Source of the DNA: Saccharothrix sp. NRRL B-16348
GTDB lineage: Bacteria > Actinomycetota > Actinomycetes > Mycobacteriales > Pseudonocardiaceae
Assembly: GCF_001280085.1 (NCBI RefSeq)
Contig: NZ_LGED01000202.1
Coordinates: 1-64,000, forward strand
DNA: 64,000 nucleotides
Direction of reading: 5' to 3'
A program made the position numbers and the translations under genes. Shown here one piece after another: positions 25,208-33,359 of the stretch (position 1 is its first letter; the number at the start of each line of letters is the position of its first letter). The notes under the pieces are model-generated. The model was given only the letters and a program-made list of their open reading frames with translations. It did no database searches and was not told where the DNA came from.

Positions 25208-27970
25208 GTGGAGACTGAGTTCAAGGTGCTCGGGCCCCTCGAGGTCTGGCACGACGGCAGGCAGGTGGCGGTGCCGACGGGCAAGGCGCGGGTGCTGCTG
25301 GCCAGCCTGCTGCTCCGCGCGGGCAGCGTGGTGCCGATGGACCTCCTGGTCGACCGGCTCTGGGACGGCCGGTCGGTGAACCCGGCCCGCACCAGGGCGA
25401 CCTTGCACATGGTGGTGACCCGGCTGCGCCAGTCGCTCGGCGCGGCGAACGTGGTCCGCACCGCCACCGGCGGGTACGCGGCGGACGTGCCGCCGGGGGC
25501 GCTGGACCTGCACCGGTTCCGCGAGCTGGTCGACGGCGACCGGCTGAGCGAGGCGCTGGCACTGTGGCGGGGCGCGCCGCTGTCGGACGTGCCGTCGGAC
25601 GTCCTGCACGGCGAGGACGTCGCGCCGCTGCTGGAGGAACGCCTCGACGCGCTGGAACGGCGCCTCGACGTCGACCTGGCGGCGGGCCGGTCGGCGGAGG
25701 TGGTGCCCGAGCTGCGGTCGCTGACCCGTGAGCACCCGCTGCGCGAGCGGTTCTGGGGCCAGCTGATGGAGGCGCTGTCCCGGTCGGACCGGCAGGCCGA
25801 GGCGCTGGCCGCCTACCGGTCGGTGAGCGAGCTGCTGGCGGAGCAGCTCGGCGTCGACCCGGGCCCGCGGTTGCAGGAGCTGCACCAGCGGATCCTCACC
25901 GCCGCGCCGGTCGGCGTGCGCGCGGGCACCCGGCGGGACGCGTCGAGCACGCCGCGGCAGCTCCCGATGCACACCCGGTTCTTCGTCGGGCGCGAAGGCG
26001 AGCTGGCGGCGCTGTGGGCGTTGGTCGACTCGGCGGGTGGCGCGGGCGCGGTGGTGATCTCGGCGATCAACGGCGCGGCCGGTGTCGGCAAGACGGCGTT
26101 GGCGTTGCACTGGGCGAGCCGGAGCGCGCACCGCTTCCCGGACGGCCAGCTCTACGTGAACCTGCGCGGGTTCGACCCGACGGGCGTGCCGATGAGCCCG
26201 GACGAGGCGTTGCGCGGTTTCCTCGGCGCGCTGGGCGTGGCGCCGGAGCGCATCCCGTCCGGGCTGGACGAGCAGGTGGGCCTGTACCGCAGCCTGCTGG
26301 CCGAGCGCCGGGTGCTGGTGGTGCTGGACAACGCCGCGGACAGCGAGCAGGTGCGGCCGCTGCTGCCGAGCGGTTCCCGGTGCCTGGCCCTGGTGACCAG
26401 CCGCAACCAGCTCGACGGGCTGGTGGTGCGCGAGGGCGCGCAGCCGTTGCCGCTCGGCGTGCTGTCCGACGACGAGGCGACCGCGTTGCTGGTGCGGCAG
26501 CTCGGCGCGGAGCGGGTCGGCGCCGAGCCGGACGCGGTGCGCGACCTGATCGGGCACTGCGCGGGGCTGCCGCTGGCGTTGTCGGTGGTGGCGGCCCGTG
26601 CGGCGGCGCACCCGGACTTCGCGCTGCGGGCGTTGGCCGGCGAGCTGGCCGACGAGCGGACCAGGCTGGAGGCGCTCGACACGGGCGAGGCGACGACCAG
26701 CGTCAAGACCGTGTTCTCGTGGTCCTACGAGCGGCTGAGCCCGGCCGCGGCGCGGATGTTCCTGCTGCTGGGCGTGCACGCGGGCCCGGAGGTGTCGATC
26801 CCGGCGGCGGCGAGCCTGGCCGGTGTGTCGCTCCGCGCCGCCCGCCACTCCATGGGCGAGCTGAGCCGGCTGCACATGATCGCGGAGCCGGTGCCGGGCC
26901 GCTTCACGCTGCACGACCTGGTGCACGCCTGCGCGCGTGACCTCGTCGCGGCGGAGGAGGACCAGAGCGGCCCGCGCGAAGCCCTGCGGCGGGTGCTCGA
27001 CCACTACCTGCACACCGCGAACACGGCCGACCGGCTGCTGTACTCGCAGCGCGAGGAGGTGCCGATCGCCGAGGCCGCGCCGGGCGTGGTGGTCACCGAG
27101 CTGACCGAGCGGGCCGACGCGCTGGCCTGGTTCGGCCTGGAGCAGGCGACGCTGTTCGCCGCGGTCGGGCACGCCGCCGCGCACGGTTTCGACGCGCACG
27201 CCTGGCAGTTGGCGTGGACGACGACGGCGTTCGCCCGGCTGCGGTCGTTCTGGCACGAGCAGGCGAGGTGCCTGGAGATCGCGTTGGCCGCGGCACGGCG
27301 GCTGGACGACCGGGTCGCGCTCGCCTCGACCAACCGGGCGCGCGGCCGGATCCTGATCACGCTGCGGCGGTTCGCCGAGTCGGAGGCGCACCTCACCGCC
27401 GCGCTCGACCTGGTGCGGGAGCTCGGCGACCGGCAGAGCCAGGCGCACATCCACCGCCACCTGGCCGGGCTGTACGAGGCGTGGGACCGGCTGCACGAGG
27501 CACTGCACCACGCCGAGCAGGCGTTGGCGGTGTTCGAGGAGCTCGACGACCGGGCCGGCACGGCCCGCGCGCTCAACGCCGTCGGCTGGGCCCGCGCGAT
27601 GCTCGGCGAGGACCTGCACCGCGCGCTGGCCGACTGCGGTCGGGCGCTGGTGCTGTTCCGCGAGGTCAACGACGTGCTGGCGGAAGCGGCGACGTGGGAC
27701 AGCCTCGGCTACGTCCACCACCGCCTGCACGACCTGGACGAGGCCGTCCGCTGCTACCGGGAGGCGCTGCCGCGGTACCGGGAGAGCGGCGACCGCTACG
27801 AGGAAGCCGCGACGCTGCAACGGCTCGGCGACACGCACGTGCTGGCGGGCGACCACGACGCGGCACGCGAGGTGTGGCGGGCGGCGCTGGACATCCTGGA
27901 CGAGCTGGGCCACGGCACCGCCGAGGCGCTGCGCGCGAAGGTGGCCGACCTGCCGTCGCGGGGCCGGTGA
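25208..27970 (+). CDS. AfsR/SARP-family regulator 1 (wHTH-BTAD-NB-ARC-TPR)
   Basis: The 920-residue protein begins with the OmpR-like winged helix (METEFKVLGPLEVWHDGRQV; LRQSLGAANVVRTATGGYAA, residues 1-92) and the BTAD dimerisation domain (about 95-240). A STAND ATPase follows with Walker A Lys295 (NGAAGVGKTA), a LVVLDNAAD Walker B and a GLPLA motif, then a winged helix and TPR repeats (about 690-910). SARP proteins activate promoters containing direct heptameric repeats; the NB-ARC/TPR part normally gates this in response to a ligand or kinase. It is first of four paralogues in a row between eccC and the T7SS Hsp70-like gene, so control of the T7SS cargo is a reasonable inference. Confidence 0.93.
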   Translation: METEFKVLGPLEVWHDGRQVAVPTGKARVLLASLLLRAGSVVPMDLLVDRLWDGRSVNPARTRATLHMVVTRLRQSLGAANVVRTATGGYAADVPPGALDLHRFRELVDGDRLSEALALWRGAPLSDVPSDVLHGEDVAPLLEERLDALERRLDVDLAAGRSAEVVPELRSLTREHPLRERFWGQLMEALSRSDRQAEALAAYRSVSELLAEQLGVDPGPRLQELHQRILTAAPVGVRAGTRRDASSTPRQLPMHTRFFVGREGELAALWALVDSAGGAGAVVISAINGAAGVGKTALALHWASRSAHRFPDGQLYVNLRGFDPTGVPMSPDEALRGFLGALGVAPERIPSGLDEQVGLYRSLLAERRVLVVLDNAADSEQVRPLLPSGSRCLALVTSRNQLDGLVVREGAQPLPLGVLSDDEATALLVRQLGAERVGAEPDAVRDLIGHCAGLPLALSVVAARAAAHPDFALRALAGELADERTRLEALDTGEATTSVKTVFSWSYERLSPAAARMFLLLGVHAGPEVSIPAAASLAGVSLRAARHSMGELSRLHMIAEPVPGRFTLHDLVHACARDLVAAEEDQSGPREALRRVLDHYLHTANTADRLLYSQREEVPIAEAAPGVVVTELTERADALAWFGLEQATLFAAVGHAAAHGFDAHAWQLAWTTTAFARLRSFWHEQARCLEIALAAARRLDDRVALASTNRARGRILITLRRFAESEAHLTAALDLVRELGDRQSQAHIHRHLAGLYEAWDRLHEALHHAEQALAVFEELDDRAGTARALNAVGWARAMLGEDLHRALADCGRALVLFREVNDVLAEAATWDSLGYVHHRLHDLDEAVRCYREALPRYRESGDRYEEAATLQRLGDTHVLAGDHDAAREVWRAALDILDELGHGTAEALRAKVADLPSRGR

Positions 27971-28008
27971 CCCGCTTCGGCGCGCACCGCGCGGCTCCCG
28001 GACCGACA

Positions 28009-28046
28009 CCGCGGGCCTTCGACGGGGAGAGTGCCGAGGCCCGCGG
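28009..28046 (+). terminator. Hairpin terminator after SARP 1
   Basis: CCGCGGGCCT (28009-28018) pairs with AGGCCCGCGG (28037-28046), 39 bp past the stop of the first regulator. Confidence 0.65.
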
Positions 28047-28317
28047 GTCAGGTCGTCACCGCGGCGTCGGGCAGGGCGGGCGCGTCGCGTTCCTCGACGA
28101 CGGCCCGCCACCGGGACCGGGGCTTCCCCCCTCGTGCGGACCTCCGGTCCCGCGCCCACTGGGGGTCGCGGCGGTGAACGACCCCACTGTGCGCGAAGCG
28201 ACTCACAGACCCCTCACGACGGCCTCACCCCGGAGCCTGTGGGGTCAGCCGACCGTCGTCGTCACGTCACGGCCCGTGATCACGCCGGTACACTCGTCAC
28301 CGTGCAGGGGGAGCCTG
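28047..28317. other. Spacer between SARP 1 and SARP 2
   Basis: The 271 bp hold no supported gene. It ends in a strong GGGGGAG six bases before the SARP 2 GTG. Promoters are expected here because a terminator precedes, but no clean -10/-35 pair was found. Confidence 0.4.
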
Positions 28318-30246
28318 GTGACGGTTGAGTTCAGGGTGCTCGGACCGCTGGAGGTCCGGCACGCGGGCAGTCCCATCGTCGTACCGGCGGGCAAGGCGCG
28401 GGTGCTGCTGGCCACGTTGCTGCTGCGCGCGGGCGAGGTCGTCACCTCGGACGAGCTGGTCGAACGGCTCTGGGACGGCGGCGCGCCCGACCCGGCCCGC
28501 GCCAGGGCCACGCTGCAGATGACCGTCACCCGGCTGCGCCGCGCGCTCGGCCCCGCGAACGTGGTCCGCACCGTCACCGGCGGCTACCTCGCCGACGTCC
28601 CGGCCGACGGGCTCGACCTGCGCCGGTTCCGGTCCCTGGCGGACGCCGGGCGGCACGCGGAGGCGCTCGCGCTGTGGCGTGGCGCGCCGTTGTCCGACGT
28701 GCGGTCGGACGCGTTGCACCGGCTGGAGGTCGTGCCGCTGGAGGAGGAACGCCTCGGCGTGCTGGCACGGCGGCTCGACGCCGACCTGGCCGCGGGCAAG
28801 GCGCACGAGCTGGTCACCGAGCTGCGGTCGCTGGTCCGGGCGCATCCGCTGCGCGAGCGGTTCCGGGCGCAGCTGATGCTGGCGCTGTACCGGGCGGACC
28901 GGCAGGCGGAGGCGTTGGCCGCCTACCGCGCGGCACGCGAGGTGCTGGCCGCCGAGCTGGGCGTCGAGCCGGGCCCCGCGTTGCGCGAGCTGCACGGGCA
29001 CATCCTCGTCGCCGACCCGGACCTGGCGCGGGCGCGGTCGGTCGTGCCGCACCTGCTGCCACCGCGCAGCCCGCACTTCGTCGGCCGTGACGCGGCGTTG
29101 GCCGACCTGTCCGCGTGCGCCGAGGCAGGTCCGGGCGTGGTCGTGATCGACGGCATGGCGGGCATCGGGAAGACCGCGCTGGCCGTGCACTGGGCGAACC
29201 TGGCCGCGGAGGCGTTCCCCGACGGTCGGCTGCACGTGGACCTGCGCGGGTTCGCCCCGACCGGGGAACCCGTGCCGCCGGGTGAGGTGATCCGGGGTTT
29301 CCTCGACGCGTTCGAGGTGCCGCCGGCGCGGGTGCCCGCGTCGTTCGAGGCGCGGGTCGCGCTGTACCGCCGCCTGGTCGGGGGCCGGAGGCTGCTGGTG
29401 GTGCTGGACAACGCCGGTGACGCCGACCAGGTGCGGCCCCTGCTGCCGGACGGCGGTTTCGTCGTGGTCACCAGCCGGAACCGGCTCACCGGCCTGGTCG
29501 CCGGCGGTGCGCGCCGGATCACCCTCGAGCCGCTCGACGACGCCGGGTCGCGGGCGCTGCTCGACCGCAGGCTCGGTCCGGACCGGTTGGCGGAGCACGC
29601 GGCGGCGATCGACTCCCTGGTGCGGCTCTGCGCCGGCCTGCCGCTGGCGCTGGCGGTCGTGGCGACGCGGGCCGCGGTCAACCCGCACTTCACGTTGGCG
29701 GACATCGCCGACCAGTTGGAGACCGAGCACGACCCGTTGGAGCACTTGGACTCCGGCGAGGAGGACGCCCGCGTGTGCCGGGTGTTCTGGTCGTCGTACC
29801 GGCGGCTGGGACCGGCGGCGGCGCGGCTGTTCCGCCTGCTCGGCCGCCACCCCGTGCCGACCGTGTCGGTGCCCGCGGCGGCGGCGGTCGCCGGGCTGCC
29901 CGTGCCGGACGCGGCGGCCGCGATTGCCGAGCTGACCGAAGCGCACCTGTGGTCGGAGGACGCGCCGGGCCGGTACTCGACCCACAGCCTGCTGCGGGGG
30001 TACGCGGCCGAGCTGTCCGCCACCGAGGGCGACGACACCGATCGCGCCGCCGCACGTGCGCTGACCTGGTACGCGCTCACCGCGTCCAACGCCGCGCGGT
30101 GGCTGCTCGACGGAGCAGGCCCGCCGCTTCCCCCGCCCGATCGCGTGCGACCGGCCGAGTTCGCGTCGGCGGAGGAGGCGTCCGCCTGGCTGGACGCCGA
30201 GTGGGACGACTTCGTGCGGCTCGTCCGTGCCGGGGCGACCGGGTAG
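28318..30246 (+). CDS. AfsR/SARP-family regulator 2, lacking the TPR region
   Basis: The 642-residue protein begins VTVEFRVLGPLEVRHAGSPI, with the winged helix and BTAD as in its neighbours. The STAND ATPase has Lys285 (GMAGIGKTALAVHW), LLVVLDNAGD and GLPLALAV. After the ARC winged helix (LRGYAAELSATEGDD) it stops at residue 642 in SAWLDAEWDDFVRLVRAGAT, precisely where the tetratricopeptide repeats of the other three copies begin. The stop is a normal TAG in clean sequence and no frameshifted TPR is found downstream, so the TPR module is deleted rather than out of frame. It may have lost ligand sensing or act in complex with another copy. Confidence 0.9.
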   Translation: MTVEFRVLGPLEVRHAGSPIVVPAGKARVLLATLLLRAGEVVTSDELVERLWDGGAPDPARARATLQMTVTRLRRALGPANVVRTVTGGYLADVPADGLDLRRFRSLADAGRHAEALALWRGAPLSDVRSDALHRLEVVPLEEERLGVLARRLDADLAAGKAHELVTELRSLVRAHPLRERFRAQLMLALYRADRQAEALAAYRAAREVLAAELGVEPGPALRELHGHILVADPDLARARSVVPHLLPPRSPHFVGRDAALADLSACAEAGPGVVVIDGMAGIGKTALAVHWANLAAEAFPDGRLHVDLRGFAPTGEPVPPGEVIRGFLDAFEVPPARVPASFEARVALYRRLVGGRRLLVVLDNAGDADQVRPLLPDGGFVVVTSRNRLTGLVAGGARRITLEPLDDAGSRALLDRRLGPDRLAEHAAAIDSLVRLCAGLPLALAVVATRAAVNPHFTLADIADQLETEHDPLEHLDSGEEDARVCRVFWSSYRRLGPAAARLFRLLGRHPVPTVSVPAAAAVAGLPVPDAAAAIAELTEAHLWSEDAPGRYSTHSLLRGYAAELSATEGDDTDRAAARALTWYALTASNAARWLLDGAGPPLPPPDRVRPAEFASAEEASAWLDAEWDDFVRLVRAGATG

Positions 30247-30299
30247 CCGCCCGAGACAGGTCGTGCAGGATGTCCTCGCCGAGTGGCTCAGGGGGTCTG

Positions 30300-30407
30300 G
30301 TGATCGAGTTCGGAATCCTCGGCCCGCTCCGGGCGCGGGTCGACGGCCGTGCCGTGCCGGACGGGGTGCGGCGCGAACTCGAAGAGCCGGTTCGACCGCG
30401 GTGGTGA
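30300..30407 (+). pseudogene. 35-codon SARP N-terminal remnant acting as leader frame
   Basis: A GTG after AGGGGG opens VIEFGILGPLRARVDGRAVP, which is clearly the first beta-hairpin of a SARP winged helix. The frame then runs into unrelated sequence and stops at TGA (30405-30407), overlapping the ATG of SARP 3 (TGATG). It looks like a residue of a fifth, mostly deleted, regulator now placed so that its translation could couple to SARP 3. Confidence 0.65.
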
Positions 30408-33124
30408 TGATGACGAGTTTCCGGGTGCTCGGGCCGCTGGAGGTGTGGCACGGTGACGTGCTCGTGCCGATCCCCGCCGGGCGTGCGCGGTTGTTGTTGG
30501 CGATCCTGCTGCTGAGGGCGAACCAGCCCGTCACGGCCGACGAGCTGGTCGACCGGTTGTGGGACGGTGAAGCGCCCAACCCGGACCGCGCCAGAGCCAC
30601 GTTGCAGATGGTGGTGCGGCGCCTGCGGCAGGCTTTGGGCGAGGCGAACGTCGTGCGCACGGTGACGCGCGGCTACGTGGCTGACATCGCGCCCGGTGCG
30701 CTGGACCTGCACGAGTTCCGCGACCTGGTCGGTCGGGGTCGGCTCACCGAGGCGTTGGCGCTGTGGCGGGGCACGCCTTTGTCGGATGTGCGGTCGGACG
30801 TGCTGCACACCGAGGACGTGCCGCCGCTGGTGGAGGAGCGGCTGGCGGTGCTGCAGCGCCGGATCGCGGCGGACCTGGCCGCGGGGCGGTCCGCCGAGCT
30901 GGTGCCGGAGCTGCGTTCGCTGACCCGTGAGCACCCGTTGCGGGAGAAGTTCTGGGGGCAGCTCATGCTGGCGCTGGCCCGGTCCGGTCAGCAGGCCGGT
31001 GCGCTCGCCGCGTTCCAGGAGGTGCGCGCCCTGCTGGCGGACGAGCTGGGCGTGGACCCGGGTGAGTACCTGCGCGAGGTGCACCAGGAGGTGCTGGGAG
31101 CGGCGTCGGAGTCGCGCGGCCGGCCGATCGCGCCCCGGCAGCTCCCGGCCGACGTGCGCAGCTTCACCGGCCGGCACGAGGAGATCGTGGTGCTGGACCG
31201 GCTGGCCGGGGACGTGCGGGCCGCCGCGGTGGTCGCGATCACGGGCATGGGAGGGCTGGGCAAGACCGCGCTGGCGGTGCACTGGGCGCACCGGGTCGCC
31301 GCGGACTTCCCCGACGGGCAGCTGCTGGTCAACCTGCGCGGCTACGACCACGACCTGCGGCCGTTGACCCCCGGCCAGGCGCTGACGCACCTGCTCGGAG
31401 GGCTGGGCATCGCGCCGGAACGCATCCCCATCGCGCTGGACGAGCAGATCGCGCTGTACCGGTCGGGGATCGCCGACCGGCGGATCCTGGTCGTGCTGGA
31501 CAACGCCGCCGACGTCGCGCAGGTGCGCCCGCTGCTGCCACCCGGAGCGGGCAACTTCGCCGTGGTCACCGGTCGCAACGACCTGCGCGGCCTGGTCGCG
31601 CTCGACGACGCCGTGCTGGTCCGGCTGGACGGGTTGTCCCCGGCGGAGTCGGTGGACCTGCTGCGCCGCATCCTGGGCGCGGACCGGGTGGACGCCGAAC
31701 CGGAGGCGGTGGCCGAGCTGGTGCGGGTGTGCGCGGGCCTGCCGCTGGCGCTGCGGGTGGCCGCCGCGACCCTGACCGCGGAACCGGGCAGCGTCGCGGA
31801 GTACGCGGCGGCGCTGCGGTCGGGTGACCGACTCGCCGAGCTGGCGATCCCCGGCGACCTGCCCTCCGCGGTCCGCTCCACGTTCGCGCTGTCGCACCGC
31901 AAGCTGACGCCGACCGCGCGACGGCTGTTCCGGCTCCTCGGCGTGGTGCCGTGCCGCGACTTCACCACCGAGTCGGCCGCCGCGCTGACCGGCGTCGACC
32001 GCGCCGAGGTCCGGCGGACGCTGGGCGAGCTGCTCCGCGCGCACCTGCTGGAGCAGCCGCGGCCGGGTCGATTCGTGATGCACGACCTGCTGCGGCTGCA
32101 CGCGGAGGGTCGGGCCGAGGTCGAGGAGCCCGAGCAGGAGCGGGAACGCGCCGTCGACCGGCTGCTGGACTTCTACCTGCACAACGTCGACCGGGCGGAC
32201 CGGGTGCTGCGCCGGAGCCGGACCGAGCTCCCGCTCACCCCGGTCGACGACACCGTGCCGCTGTTGGCCTTCCGCGACCACCGGCAGGTGGTGGAGTGGC
32301 TGGACGGCGAGTTCGGCAACCTGCGGGCGCTGATCGGGTTCGCGCGGGATCGCGGCAGGCTGGAGCACGCCTGGCAGCTGCCCACCGCCCTGTGGGGGTA
32401 CCTGTACCTGAACTCCGTGTGGGTCGAGTGGTGGGCGTTGAACCAGATCGCGCTCGAAGCGGCGCGTCGGCTGGGCAACCGGTTCGCCGAAGCCGTCTCG
32501 CTGCACACCCTCGGCTCGATCCGGCGCAACACCATGCGCGGCGAGGAGGCGCTGCCGCTGTTGCACCAGGCGTTGGAGATCCGGGAGCGGATCGGGCACT
32601 CGCACGGCGTCAACACGACCCTGAGCGAGTTGGCCGGCGCCTACCAGGCGTTGGGGCGGTACGACCTCGCCGCCGAGTACAGCGAGCGCGCGATCGCGGG
32701 GCGCACCGAGCAAGGCGACCTGGCCGGCCTGGTCGTGAGCTTGAACAACTACGCCGGCACGCTCCTGCTGAAGGGCGACCCCGAGCAGTCGCTGGAGGTC
32801 TGCCTGCAGGCGGTCGCGCTGAGCGAGCGGATGCCCGGCGAGCTGGATTTCGGCGCGGTCGAGGAGACCCTCGCGCAGATCCTGGTGCGGCTCGGCAGGC
32901 TGCGGGACGCGGTGGACACCTACGAGTCGATCCTCGCGCGCGGCACCGACTCGTGGAGCGGCCTGAACCTCGTGCGCCTGCACGCCAACTACGCCGACCT
33001 GCTGCTGATGGTGGACGACCCGCACGCGGCCCGCACCCACCTGGTCCGGGCACTGGCCGTGTGCGTCGAGAGGGGACTGCCCCACGAGGCCGACATCCGG
33101 GCCCGCCTCGCCACGGTCGGCTGA
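30407..33124 (+). CDS. AfsR/SARP-family regulator 3 (wHTH-BTAD-NB-ARC-TPR)
   Basis: The 905-residue protein begins MMTSFRVLGPLEVWHGDVLV. It has the winged helix, BTAD, a STAND ATPase with Lys286 (GMGGLGKTALAVHW) and RRILVVLDNAAD, and C-terminal TPRs (about 640-890, for example GRYDLAAEYSERAIAGRTEQ). The ATG at 30407 is preferred over the adjacent GTG GTG codons because it overlaps the stop of the short upstream frame and there is no separate ribosome-binding site. It is closest to SARP 4 in its first 100 residues (LLLRANQPVTADELVDRLWDG is shared), so those two duplicated more recently. Confidence 0.92.
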   Translation: MMTSFRVLGPLEVWHGDVLVPIPAGRARLLLAILLLRANQPVTADELVDRLWDGEAPNPDRARATLQMVVRRLRQALGEANVVRTVTRGYVADIAPGALDLHEFRDLVGRGRLTEALALWRGTPLSDVRSDVLHTEDVPPLVEERLAVLQRRIAADLAAGRSAELVPELRSLTREHPLREKFWGQLMLALARSGQQAGALAAFQEVRALLADELGVDPGEYLREVHQEVLGAASESRGRPIAPRQLPADVRSFTGRHEEIVVLDRLAGDVRAAAVVAITGMGGLGKTALAVHWAHRVAADFPDGQLLVNLRGYDHDLRPLTPGQALTHLLGGLGIAPERIPIALDEQIALYRSGIADRRILVVLDNAADVAQVRPLLPPGAGNFAVVTGRNDLRGLVALDDAVLVRLDGLSPAESVDLLRRILGADRVDAEPEAVAELVRVCAGLPLALRVAAATLTAEPGSVAEYAAALRSGDRLAELAIPGDLPSAVRSTFALSHRKLTPTARRLFRLLGVVPCRDFTTESAAALTGVDRAEVRRTLGELLRAHLLEQPRPGRFVMHDLLRLHAEGRAEVEEPEQERERAVDRLLDFYLHNVDRADRVLRRSRTELPLTPVDDTVPLLAFRDHRQVVEWLDGEFGNLRALIGFARDRGRLEHAWQLPTALWGYLYLNSVWVEWWALNQIALEAARRLGNRFAEAVSLHTLGSIRRNTMRGEEALPLLHQALEIRERIGHSHGVNTTLSELAGAYQALGRYDLAAEYSERAIAGRTEQGDLAGLVVSLNNYAGTLLLKGDPEQSLEVCLQAVALSERMPGELDFGAVEETLAQILVRLGRLRDAVDTYESILARGTDSWSGLNLVRLHANYADLLLMVDDPHAARTHLVRALAVCVERGLPHEADIRARLATVG

Positions 33125-33239
33125 AGCGTCGGGTGCGACCGTGCCGCGGAGCCTGGCCTGGCCGACCACGGGCGAGCGCGCCGGTCGAGCCGTTCGCGCG
33201 GTCGGCGGCGAGTTGTAGCCTGGTGACGTACGAGGAGGA

Positions 33240-33359
33240 GTGTTGGCGGCGCGGTTCACGGTTCCGGAGTTCTCCGCACCCTCGTCCCCGCGGCCGTCCG
33301 CGCCCGGCCCGGCCCGCTCCACCTCCCGCCCGTCGGCCGTCGAAGGTCGGTGGGCGTGA
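33240..33359 (+). CDS. 39-codon Pro/Ser-rich leader frame before SARP 4
   Basis: GAGGAGGA at 33232-33239 abuts a GTG (33240), with TTG at 33243 at better spacing. The frame encodes VLAARFTVPEFSAPSSPRPS and about 19 more residues ending EGRWA. Its TGA (33357-33359) overlaps a GTG in GTGA that begins SARP 4. The good ribosome-binding site and exact overlap suggest it is translated and couples to the regulator, as in SARP 3. It resembles nothing I know. Confidence 0.5.
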   Translation: MLAARFTVPEFSAPSSPRPSAPGPARSTSRPSAVEGRWA

